A DNA stretch of 45,712 nt from Dehalococcoidia bacterium (GTDB lineage Bacteria; Chloroflexota; Dehalococcoidia; Dehalococcoidales; UBA1222). Below, piece after piece: positions 27,429 through 35,996 of the stretch; the stretch's first letter is position 1; each line of letters begins with the position of its first letter. The translations under genes were made by a program, and so were the position numbers. The notes below the pieces were generated by a model, which was given only the letters and a program-made list of their open reading frames with translations, made no database searches and was not told the origin of the DNA. The stretch is taken from positions 1-45,712 of the forward strand of contig WREQ01000008.1 of the NCBI GenBank assembly GCA_009779255.1. Direction: 5' to 3'.

Positions 27429-29096
27429 CTATTTTCCCAACCCCATACGGGCGGTTTCTTCTTCGATAACACTCTCGTCCAGCTTGGTGAACAGCACCTG
27501 CGGCTCCATCAGCCTGCGTCCGGCCTCTGGCAAATCAAGCCTCCAGCCGCCATCCTCGACTTTACCCGCCAGACCGAGATATTCATGCACTTTCTGAGAG
27601 CTGGAGGGCATGAAAGGGGACAGCACCGTCTTGAGTGCTGTAATCACGGCAATAGCCGCGTACAATGAGGTGGCAGCGGCGGCGCGATCGGTTTTGATAG
27701 CCTTCCACGGCGCCTTGTCATCGAGATATTTATTAGCCTCCTGCGCCAGCGCCATGGCGGACTTGATCGCGTCCCTGAAGCGGCAACGATACAGCAGCTT
27801 GTCCACCATGTCCAGAGTATCCCTCGCCTTATCCAGTAGCTCCACGCTCGCCTGATCCAACTCGCCGGAGGGCGGAACCGCACCGTCAAAGTTGCGCCAG
27901 GTAAACGTCAGCACCCGTTGGACGAGATTGCCGTAGGTGGCAACCAGTTCGTCATTATTGCGCCGCACGAACTCGCGCCACGAGAAATCCGTGTCTGACG
28001 TCTCCGGCATGTTGATTGAAAGCAGATAGCGCAACGGGTCGGCGGCATAGCGCGAAAGGTAATCGTGCGCCCACACCGCCAGATTGCGGCTCTTGGAAAA
28101 TTTCTGCGACTCGATGGTCAGAAACTCGTTTGCCGGCACGTCATAAGGCAGATTAAGGCCGCCATAGCCCATCAGCATCGCCGGCCAGATGATGGTGTGA
28201 AAAGGAATATTGTCCTTGCCGATGAAATAATAGCCTTTGGCCTCTCCATCCCAGAAGTGTTTCCACGCCTCTGGATTACCGGAGCACCGCGCCCATTCCA
28301 TGCTGGCGGAGAGATAGCCGATGACAGCCTCGAACCAGACGTAAATGCGCTTGCCAGAATATCCTTCCAGCGGTAGCGGAACGCCCCATTCAATGTCGCG
28401 GGTGATGGCGCGGTCGTGCAGTCCCTCCTCAAGATAGCGCGTAGTGAAGTTTTGCACATTGGTGCGCCACCAGGCCTTGTCCTTTATCCAATCCAGCAGC
28501 GGCTTTTCAAAGGCCTCTAGCTTCAGGAAAAAATGTTCGGAATCTTTATAAACCGGCGGAGTGCCGCAGGTGCGGCAGTGAGCGTCCGTCAATTCCGCCG
28601 GGTTCATCGGCTTGCCGCAGGCTTCACACTGGTCGCCGCGCGCCCCGGAGGATTTGCACAGCGGACACGTCCCCTCCACATAGCGATCCGGCAGGAAGCG
28701 CCGGCACTTCTCGCACCACGGCTGGGAAACGCTCTTTTTATAGATATAGCCCTTTTCAAGCAGTCGCACAAAAATGTCCTGAGACACCTGTTCATGGTTT
28801 TTGGTATGGGTGGTAGTGAACAGATCCCAAGCAATGCCAAGCTTTTCGAAGTCTTCAAGGAACAGCCGGTGATAATGATCAGCCACTTCCAATGGGGTTT
28901 TGCCCTCTGCTTCGGCTCGTATGGTGACCGGCGTGCCATGCATGTCCGAGCCGGAGACCATGATGACATGGTCTCCCTTAAGCCGGTGATAACGGGCAAA
29001 GATGTCAGCGGGAAGATATGCTCCGGCCACATGTCCCAAGTGTAGCCGACTATTGGCGTAAGGCCAGGCAACGGCAACTAAAATATTTTCACTCAT
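27429..29096 (-). CDS. metG: Methionyl-tRNA synthetase
   Basis: VAWPYANSRLHLGHVAGAYLPADIFARY, two CxxC zinc knuckles, SQKFSKSRNLAVW. Confidence 0.97.
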   Translation of the reverse strand: MSENILVAVAWPYANSRLHLGHVAGAYLPADIFARYHRLKGDHVIMVSGSDMHGTPVTIRAEAEGKTPLEVADHYHRLFLEDFEKLGIAWDLFTTTHTKNHEQVSQDIFVRLLEKGYIYKKSVSQPWCEKCRRFLPDRYVEGTCPLCKSSGARGDQCEACGKPMNPAELTDAHCRTCGTPPVYKDSEHFFLKLEAFEKPLLDWIKDKAWWRTNVQNFTTRYLEEGLHDRAITRDIEWGVPLPLEGYSGKRIYVWFEAVIGYLSASMEWARCSGNPEAWKHFWDGEAKGYYFIGKDNIPFHTIIWPAMLMGYGGLNLPYDVPANEFLTIESQKFSKSRNLAVWAHDYLSRYAADPLRYLLSINMPETSDTDFSWREFVRRNNDELVATYGNLVQRVLTFTWRNFDGAVPPSGELDQASVELLDKARDTLDMVDKLLYRCRFRDAIKSAMALAQEANKYLDDKAPWKAIKTDRAAAATSLYAAIAVITALKTVLSPFMPSSSQKVHEYLGLAGKVEDGGWRLDLPEAGRRLMEPQVLFTKLDESVIEEETARMGLGK

Positions 29097-29099
29097 AAA

Positions 29100-29117
29100 A
29101 TTCTCCGGTCGGAGAAT
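29100..29117 (-). promoter_or_regulatory. Hairpin enclosing the metG Shine-Dalgarno
   Basis: Minus strand ATTCTCCG-AC-CGGAGAAT-TTT-ATG. Confidence 0.5.
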
Positions 29118-29241
29118 AATTTTAGCATAATTGGTGAACAGTTATCAGTTGTCAGTTTTGCAACCACCACACCGGCCAATCAGAAAAAAAGGGCACCCCC
29201 TCAAACAGGGATGCCCGAAGGTCAAAGCAATCAGCGGAAAT

Positions 29242-29664
29242 CTATTTTTTGGCGGCGGCTTTAGCCGGAGCTTTTTGTTTTTCCGCGGCCTTGTCGGCCG
29301 TTTTTTCCACGGAGGCCTTCTCATCCTTGGCCGAAGCCTTCGCCGGTTTGGCTGGCTTCTCGGTCTTAGCGGATTTGGCAGAAGCGACTGCGGCGGCGGG
29401 AGGCGCGGTTTCAGTGGATGGAACAGGCTCGCTTTCACGCAGGAAGGTAAGCATCATCTCTCCCTTGATTTCCTTGTAACGGGCATAGCCTTTTTCCTTG
29501 GCACAATCAATGCAGTAGCGAACACTCCTGCCGCCCTGATTTACCTCTTCACCACTAGCGTCCTCATCCACCATCAGATAACGATCAGGATAGGGAATGG
29601 GACGCTTGCAGATGTCGCAAGCCACCGTGCCCACGGATAAACAACCTCTTCGCATATTTCCCAA
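29242..29664 (-). CDS. Zinc-ribbon-like protein with Lys/Ala/Pro-rich tail
   Basis: CDICKRPI...YCIDCAKEKG followed by ~60 residues of AKSAKTEKPAKPAKASAKDEKAS...KAPAKAAAKK. Confidence 0.75.
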   Translation of the reverse strand: MGNMRRGCLSVGTVACDICKRPIPYPDRYLMVDEDASGEEVNQGGRSVRYCIDCAKEKGYARYKEIKGEMMLTFLRESEPVPSTETAPPAAAVASAKSAKTEKPAKPAKASAKDEKASVEKTADKAAEKQKAPAKAAAKK

Positions 29665-29673
29665 CTCTCCTTG

Positions 29674-30486
29674 TTACTCAAGCTTGAGCCACGCGCTGTA
29701 CAACTGACGGCGCGAAAGACCCGTCTCAAACGACAACCTCTCGACGGCCTCTCTGGCCGTAACCCCGGCCTTTTTCAGTTCACCAAGCCGGACTTCAACA
29801 CCGGAGGCATCAACCGCCGCCGGCTCAGTCAGTCCCCCGATAATCATGGTAATCTCGCCGCGTGCCTCGGGGAACCGCGTGATTGCTTCCTCCACCGTGC
29901 CGCGAAAGATCTCCTCATGAAGCTTAGTCAGCTCACGGCAAACAGCTATTTGCCGATTGCCAAGCACCTCCATTATATCATGAAGAGTATTTTTCAGGCG
30001 ATGCGGCGCCTCGTAAACGGCCAGCGTCACACGCTCCGCCGCCACAGAACCCAGCAGGCGGCGCCTGTCGGACGCCTTGCGCGGCATATAACCAAGATAA
30101 TGGCAGGCATCCGTCGGCAGCCCCGATACGGCCAGGGCGGAAATAAAAGCCGAGGCGCCGGGGATGGGAGTGACGGTAAAGCCGCGCTCGTATGCCGCCA
30201 CCACCAGTTCATAACCAGGGTCAGAAATGGCAGGCATGCCTGCCTCCGACACCAACGCCACATCGCCATGCTCCAGCATGGAGAGCAAATAGTCCAGCTT
30301 GGTCCGCTTGTTATGCTCAAAATAAGAGGTAAGCGGCGTCTTTATGTCAAAATGAGTCAACAGGCGGCGGGTGGTGCGTGTATCCTCGGAGGCAATCAAC
30401 GCAACCTCTTTCAGTGTGCGCACGGCACGGAATGTCATATCCTCCAGGTTGCCGATTGGAGTCGCGACAATATAAAGCGTAGGCAT
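29674..30486 (-). CDS. rsmI: 16S rRNA (cytidine(1402)-2'-O)-methyltransferase
   Basis: MPTLYIVATPIGNLEDMTFRAVRTLKEVALIASEDTRTTRRLL, VSEAGMPAISDPGYELV. Confidence 0.97.
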   Translation of the reverse strand: MPTLYIVATPIGNLEDMTFRAVRTLKEVALIASEDTRTTRRLLTHFDIKTPLTSYFEHNKRTKLDYLLSMLEHGDVALVSEAGMPAISDPGYELVVAAYERGFTVTPIPGASAFISALAVSGLPTDACHYLGYMPRKASDRRRLLGSVAAERVTLAVYEAPHRLKNTLHDIMEVLGNRQIAVCRELTKLHEEIFRGTVEEAITRFPEARGEITMIIGGLTEPAAVDASGVEVRLGELKKAGVTAREAVERLSFETGLSRRQLYSAWLKLE

Positions 30487-30589
30487 TATGTCATATTATA
30501 GCACGACGCCACTGTTACGGATTACAACACGCGATATCTTAACCTCCTATCGGAGTACAACCAGCCACGGCGGGGCGGCAGATAATTAC

Positions 30590-31090
30590 TCCATCCCCAC
30601 CAAATCCTTCGGTCGCTACGCTCCCTCCAGGATGGACTTGGTCATAAATCCATGCTGGAGGAATGAGCCTGCGAGTGACGAAGCATCCAGTGAGGTGGTG
30701 GATGGTTACGACTCCCCGCCACCAGATCCTTCGGTCGCTTCACTCCCTCCAGGATGGACTTGGTCATAAATCCATGCTGGAGGAATGAGCCTGCGAATGA
30801 CGAAGCATCCGGTGGGGCGGTGGATTGTTACGACTCCCCGCCGCCAGATCCTTCGGTCGCTGCGCTCCCTCTAGGATGGACTTGGTCATAAATCCATGCT
30901 GGATGAATGAGCCTGCGAATGACGAAGCATCCGGAGGGGCGGTGGATGGTTGCACCCCGCCACCAGATCCTTCGGTCGCTACGCTCCCTCTAGGATGGAC
31001 TTGTGCGGGACTCATAACTGAAAACTGACCACTGACCACTGAAAACTGATTACCTTCGGTCGCTGCGCTCCCTCCAAGGTGGACTTGTGC
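30590..31090. repeat. Second tandem array of the 119-122 bp repeat (about 4 units plus a partial)
   Basis: ggatgg landmarks at 30630, 30752, 30874 and 30993 (periods 122, 122, 119), partial at ~31075. Confidence 0.95.
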
Positions 31091-31311
31091 GGGACTGAAC
31101 ACATTACTCAAAACCCATCCTTTGTCTTGTATTGCGTACGGGAGGAATGGGGCGCAGTATATGCGAAACACAGGTTAGCCAAGTTCAAGAGAGTTCCTGA
31201 TAACAAGTTGTCACCGCATCTTAAACATGGTCCTGTTTTAATCATCGTGGACTTGATATATACTTTTACTGAAAATGTGCGGGTAAAATCCTCTCATCTT
31301 GGGGATGTCTC

Positions 31312-32211
31312 TTGAAAATTAACCGGTTGCTTGAAATAGTAACCATACTTCTTAACCGCGAAACTGTCACCGCCAAAGAACTGGCTGAGCGTTTCGGGGT
31401 TTCTTCGCGTACTATTTACCGTGACATTGACGCGCTCTCCTCCGCCGGCGTCCCCGTTTATACCAATAGAGGCAACAACGGCGGCATCTCTCTTTTAGAG
31501 GACTACACGCTTAACAAAGCGGTGCTCTCCAAAAGCGAAAGCGAAGGGCTGCTACTCGCGCTTAAAACAATGGGGGCAACAAGCTACCCAGAAGCCGACG
31601 CGATTATTGATAAACTTGGTTCAATCTTCAAAAACAACCTGGCTCACGACTGGATTGAGGTTGATTTTGATGGTTGGAGCAGTAAAGTCAACGAAAAAAA
31701 CAGATTCAGCAAAATCAGGGATGCGATTATTAATAATCAGGTAATTCGCTTTGATTACGTTAATACTAACGGCGACAAAAGCAACCGTTCCGCTGAACCT
31801 GTTAAACTTATCTTTAACGCATACACATGGTACTTAATCGCGTACTGTTTGTTAAGAAATTCACACCGTATTTTCCGCCTTTCAAGGATTAAGAACGTGC
31901 AGGTAACTAATCAGCGTTTTACAAGGCGCGAGTTACAGGAAGACGAAAATCATGGGGCAAGCCTCCCGCTTGTAGAGTTAAAACTGCGCTGTGACGAAAA
32001 GGCTTTAAACCGTTTATATGACACTTTCGATGGTGATTGTATCAGCAAAAATGACGATGGCAGTTATGATTTAACAGCTACATTACCAGAAGAAGAATGG
32101 TTGTACGGCTATATTTTATCGTTTGGCGGTTATGCCGAGGTGCTTGAACCCGAGCATATTCGCGAGATAATCAAAACACGCGCGAAAGAAATTTGGGGGA
32201 AATATTTTTAA
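31312..32211 (+). CDS. HTH_11-WYL domain transcriptional regulator (YafY-like)
   Basis: NRLLEIVTILLNRETVTAKELAERFGVSSRTIYRDIDALSSAGVPVYTNRGNNGGISLLEDY then WYL region; TTG start. Confidence 0.9.
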   Translation: MKINRLLEIVTILLNRETVTAKELAERFGVSSRTIYRDIDALSSAGVPVYTNRGNNGGISLLEDYTLNKAVLSKSESEGLLLALKTMGATSYPEADAIIDKLGSIFKNNLAHDWIEVDFDGWSSKVNEKNRFSKIRDAIINNQVIRFDYVNTNGDKSNRSAEPVKLIFNAYTWYLIAYCLLRNSHRIFRLSRIKNVQVTNQRFTRRELQEDENHGASLPLVELKLRCDEKALNRLYDTFDGDCISKNDDGSYDLTATLPEEEWLYGYILSFGGYAEVLEPEHIREIIKTRAKEIWGKYF

Positions 32212-32239
32212 ACTTTCTTGAAGAAGGAGTCATTCCCAC

Positions 32240-33085
32240 ATGGAGTCTATTGTTTCAGTATCAAACTTACAAAAATCCTTCAAATCCCTTAAGGTGTTGA
32301 AAGATGTGAGTTTTGACATCCCCAAGGGCAGTATCTTCGCTCTGCTCGGTTCAAACGGAGCGGGCAAAACCACCGTTGTGCGTATCCTTTCCACCTTACT
32401 GAGTCCCGATGGCGGCACGGCCACTGTTTGCGGTTATGACGTGGAGCGCGAAGGGGACGCCGTGCGTGCCGCTATCAGCCTGACCGGGCAATTTGCGGCG
32501 GTGGATGAGGTCTTGACAGGGCGCGAAAATTTACAAATCATCGGGGAACTGGGTCGCATTCCCAATCTGAAAAATAAAATACATGAGTGGCTGGTGACTT
32601 TTGATTTGGAAGAAGCCGCCGACCGCCCTGTATCCACATATTCAGGCGGGATGCGCCGCAAGCTTGATATTGCCATGAGTCTGATGGGTAGCCCCGAAGT
32701 CATCTTTCTCGACGAGCCGACCTCTGGACTCGACCCGCAAAACCGCCTTGCTATGTGGGAACTGGTGAAGAATTTGGCGAGAGACGGTACAACAGTGTTT
32801 TTAACCACGCAATATCTGGAGGAAGCAGAGTCACTTGCCGATAATATCGCCATTTTGCATGAGGGGAGAATCATTGCCTATGGTACGCCCGGCAATCTAA
32901 AAGCCATTTTGCCACAACGCGGAGCACATCTTAATTTTGCGAGTGACGCCGACGCTGAAAAAGCTATGAAAATCCTGCGAGAGAACGGCATAACAGTGGC
33001 CGGACTCTCTCAGGAAATGCCGACCCTTGAGGAAGTATTCCTTACGCTCATCGGTGAAAAACAGGATGGTGAACCAAATGGCTAA
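32240..33085 (+). CDS. ABC transporter ATP-binding protein (DrrA/CcmA-like)
   Basis: LLGSNGAGKTTVVRIL, YSGGMRRKLDIAMSLMGSPEVIFLDEPTSGLDPQNR. Confidence 0.94.
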   Translation: MESIVSVSNLQKSFKSLKVLKDVSFDIPKGSIFALLGSNGAGKTTVVRILSTLLSPDGGTATVCGYDVEREGDAVRAAISLTGQFAAVDEVLTGRENLQIIGELGRIPNLKNKIHEWLVTFDLEEAADRPVSTYSGGMRRKLDIAMSLMGSPEVIFLDEPTSGLDPQNRLAMWELVKNLARDGTTVFLTTQYLEEAESLADNIAILHEGRIIAYGTPGNLKAILPQRGAHLNFASDADAEKAMKILRENGITVAGLSQEMPTLEEVFLTLIGEKQDGEPNG

Positions 33086-33845
33086 ACAAATATCAGACTT
33101 TTTTTATGACTCAAAAGTGATGTTCAAGCGCTGCATGAAAATCGCGCTTAGAAATCCGGAAGCGTTAGTGCAGGCTACCATTACGCCCATCTTTCTGATG
33201 CTCATGTTCGGAGCGGTGTTCGGCAATATCGCGGACGTCGGCGCGTATAACTATGTTGACTATATTCTTCCGGGAATCATCCTGCAGGCAGTCGCCCAAG
33301 CCACTCAGTATACCGCCATCAACGTCAACGCCGACATGACAAAGGGTATCATCGACCGTTTTCGTTCCATGCCGCTTGCTAAATCCGCGTTGCTGATCGG
33401 TCACGCCGGAGCTTCGGTTGTGCGAAATGTCATGACGACCGTTGTTATTATCGGCACCGCCTTTATCGTTGGATTCAGGCCGCAAGCCGGTTTTGTCGAT
33501 TGGCTGGTGATCATAGGCGTGCTTTTACTGTCGGTTACCGCCATCACCTGTTTCGCGGTATTTTGCGGATTAAGAGCAAAATCGCCGGAAGGCGCCAGCG
33601 GACTGATGTTTCCGCTGTTTATACTGCCGTTTATCAGCTCCGGATTCGCGCCGACCGAAACCATGCACACGGCTATCCGTTGGTTTGCCGAATATCAGCC
33701 GATGACGCCGATTATTAACGCCGTGCGTGCTCTCATGCTTGGGCATCCTCCAGGAAATGACCTATGGATTGCGCTCGCCTGGACATCGGCGACCGCGATT
33801 CTTGCGTTTGCATTTGCCGTGCGACGATTTAAAAGGAAGATGTAG
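33078..33845 (+). CDS. ABC-2 type transporter permease (DrrB-like)
   Basis: ATG overlaps the upstream stop (ATGGCTAA); PGIILQAVAQATQYTAINVNADMTKGIIDRFRSMP. Confidence 0.92.
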   Translation: MAKQISDFFYDSKVMFKRCMKIALRNPEALVQATITPIFLMLMFGAVFGNIADVGAYNYVDYILPGIILQAVAQATQYTAINVNADMTKGIIDRFRSMPLAKSALLIGHAGASVVRNVMTTVVIIGTAFIVGFRPQAGFVDWLVIIGVLLLSVTAITCFAVFCGLRAKSPEGASGLMFPLFILPFISSGFAPTETMHTAIRWFAEYQPMTPIINAVRALMLGHPPGNDLWIALAWTSATAILAFAFAVRRFKRKM

Positions 33846-33962
33846 CAAGCAAATAAAAAATCCTTTTCCAAATATGACATACTGTTGTCATTCAGCCTTG
33901 ATATAATCAATTCAAACGACCGAAACAACGTCGTATAATTCAAAATTATGTGGAGGCTAAAA

Positions 33963-34424
33963 ATGAACATCGCAGTAACAAATCTGAAACCCCAAATCGC
34001 AGTGGCAATGAAAAAAACAGCGGTAAGCATGGAACAAATTGCCGATGTGACAACCCAAGGGTATGCAAAGCTAATGGAGCATTTAGCAGAGCAGGGCAAG
34101 CAGATTGCGGGGGCGCCGTATCTCGCTTACATGAACGGCAACGAGGATTTTTCAAAGTTTGATATTGAGCTTGGCATCCCAGTCAGCGAGCCAGTACCCG
34201 TTCAAGGCGAGTTTTATATGAGCCAGACTTATGATGGCAAAGCGATCACGACAACATACAAAGGCGCTTATAAAGAAATCGAGGTCGCATATGTGGCGCT
34301 TATGGATTACGCAAAGGAAAACGCACTGGAAATGACAGGCGTTTATTATGATTACTACATCAGCAACCCTGCCGATACGCCTGAAAGCGAACTACTGACG
34401 CAGGTCGTGTTCCCAATAAAATAA
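33963..34424 (+). CDS. GyrI-like small-molecule-binding domain protein
   Basis: PQIAVAMKKTAVSMEQIADVTTQGYAKLMEHLAEQG...ELGIPVSEPVPVQGEFYMSQTYDGKAITTTYKGAYKEIEVAYVALMDYA. Confidence 0.75.
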   Translation: MNIAVTNLKPQIAVAMKKTAVSMEQIADVTTQGYAKLMEHLAEQGKQIAGAPYLAYMNGNEDFSKFDIELGIPVSEPVPVQGEFYMSQTYDGKAITTTYKGAYKEIEVAYVALMDYAKENALEMTGVYYDYYISNPADTPESELLTQVVFPIK

Positions 34425-34439
34425 GAAAGGAAAAAAGAA

Positions 34440-34868
34440 ATGAAAGCATCACCTTATTTAGTTTTCAACGGAAATTGTGTGGAAGCAATAGAACTCTACG
34501 AGAAAGCGTTCAAGACAAAGGCGGTAGGCGTTTGCCAATATAAGGACACAGCTTCGTTTACGGATGATTATCAACCCAATGCAGCCATTGACGAACTTGT
34601 TATGCACGGCATACTTCCCATCGGCAATGAAACCATCTATCTCGCGGACACAACCCCTGACCAGCCCGCCGCTTTCGGCAACGGCTCTTTCGCTTGCGTA
34701 GAACTTGACAGCGCCGAAGATGTTAAAGCAGCTTTTGAAGTCCTCAAAGAGGGCGGAAAGGTATTCTGTGCGGCACAGGAAACATTTTGGAACAAGTGCT
34801 ACGCGGAGTTTGAAGACCGGTTCGGGCTTAAATGGACTCTTATGATTGAGGAGAAGGAAAAACAATAA
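34440..34868 (+). CDS. VOC-family (PhnB/YjdN-like) protein
   Basis: SPYLVFNGNCVEAIELYEKAF...MHGILPIGNETIYLADTTP...FWNKCYAEFEDRFGLKWTLM. Confidence 0.88.
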   Translation: MKASPYLVFNGNCVEAIELYEKAFKTKAVGVCQYKDTASFTDDYQPNAAIDELVMHGILPIGNETIYLADTTPDQPAAFGNGSFACVELDSAEDVKAAFEVLKEGGKVFCAAQETFWNKCYAEFEDRFGLKWTLMIEEKEKQ

Positions 34869-35173
34869 TGTCTAATGTCGTTTCTTTCCATACCTACAAG
34901 CTGAAAGAAGGAGCATCTGTTCCTGACTTTTTACTTGCAGTAGAAAAATTAATCAAAGAGTATGTTTCTAATCAAAAAGGCTTCGTTTCATTTCAGCTAT
35001 TTGTTGAAGGCGATACGTGGGCAGACTCCGTAACATTTGCAACAATGGATGATCTCAATGCTTTTGTAGAATCGGAACAAAAAGATTGCCATGAATTAGC
35101 TGAAAAGTTTGGTTCATTCCTTGACTATGACACCTGTACAAGCAATGTGTACTCTGTTGTAAAAAGCTTTTGA
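34868..35173 (+). CDS. ABM-like ferredoxin-fold protein
   Basis: VVSFHTYKLKEGASVPDFLLAVEKLIKEYVSNQKGFVSFQLFVEGDTWADSVTFATMDD; ATG overlaps the preceding stop. Confidence 0.65.
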   Translation: MSNVVSFHTYKLKEGASVPDFLLAVEKLIKEYVSNQKGFVSFQLFVEGDTWADSVTFATMDDLNAFVESEQKDCHELAEKFGSFLDYDTCTSNVYSVVKSF

Positions 35174-35191
35174 ACCGGCAGAAGGGAGAGC

Positions 35192-35644
35192 TTGATTATG
35201 GACAAAAAGTTTGCCTGCTACTGCGGTCTTTATTGCGGTAATTGCGCAGTCAAGGTAAAAGTAGAACCGGCCGCGAAGGCTTTACACGACGAAATGAAAA
35301 AGGCCGGCTTTGAAGATGTCATTTCCTTTATCCCCGGCGGCGCGCCGTTCTGGTCATTTCTGAAAGGCATGACGGAGGACGGTGTGTGCATCTCGTGCCG
35401 CGACGGAGGCGGCAACCCCGGTTGCGCCGTCAGGATATGTGCGAAAGAGAAAGGCGTTGAAATGTGCGCCTTTTGCGAAGATTACCCCTGCGACAAATTC
35501 GCCGATTTTCTTAACGTGACTGCGGGGTACACCGTGCTGGAGCATGATAACGCTCTGCTGCGCGACAAAGGATGGGATACATGGATGGCGCTTCAAGAGG
35601 GACGCCGCGAGAATGGGTATACATATCAAGAGAACCAGGCTTAA
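35192..35644 (+). CDS. DUF3795-type cysteine-rich protein
   Basis: ACYCGLYCGNCAVK...CISCRDGGGNPGCAVRICAKEKGVEMCAFCEDYPCDKF. Confidence 0.8.
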   Translation: MIMDKKFACYCGLYCGNCAVKVKVEPAAKALHDEMKKAGFEDVISFIPGGAPFWSFLKGMTEDGVCISCRDGGGNPGCAVRICAKEKGVEMCAFCEDYPCDKFADFLNVTAGYTVLEHDNALLRDKGWDTWMALQEGRRENGYTYQENQA

Positions 35645-35816
35645 TCATTGCAATACGGTTTTGAGGTACGGCTGGCGCCGGTCAGTTGTGAGCTATAAGT
35701 TCCCAAAATCCATAACTCATTACTCATACAAAACACCTGTTGGACTTATACAGACCTGTTGACAAACCGTTTTTCGGCATGTTACTGTCTGTGCGTAGCG
35801 TGAAAAAGCATTAGCA

Positions 35817-35939
35817 GAATATTCACAGGCGAGGTATCGCAGGCGGGCTTTCTTATGATAAATAAGAAGCAGGAACGCAGAGAACCTTCAGCAACCAGTA
35901 TTGTCCGTGTTATTTCAATGGCGCGGGTGTCTGGTTGCT
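35817..35939 (+). other. Structured repeat element, copy B (putative RNA leader)
   Basis: Homologous to 15134-15263; hairpin AGCAACCAG/CTGGTTGCT; TTGACA at 35759 upstream, ATG 35997 downstream. Confidence 0.6.
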
Positions 35940-35996
35940 TTATTGTTTTTACGGGGAAAGCACTATGAAGCAAATCAGTGCAAAGGCGATGTTGAC

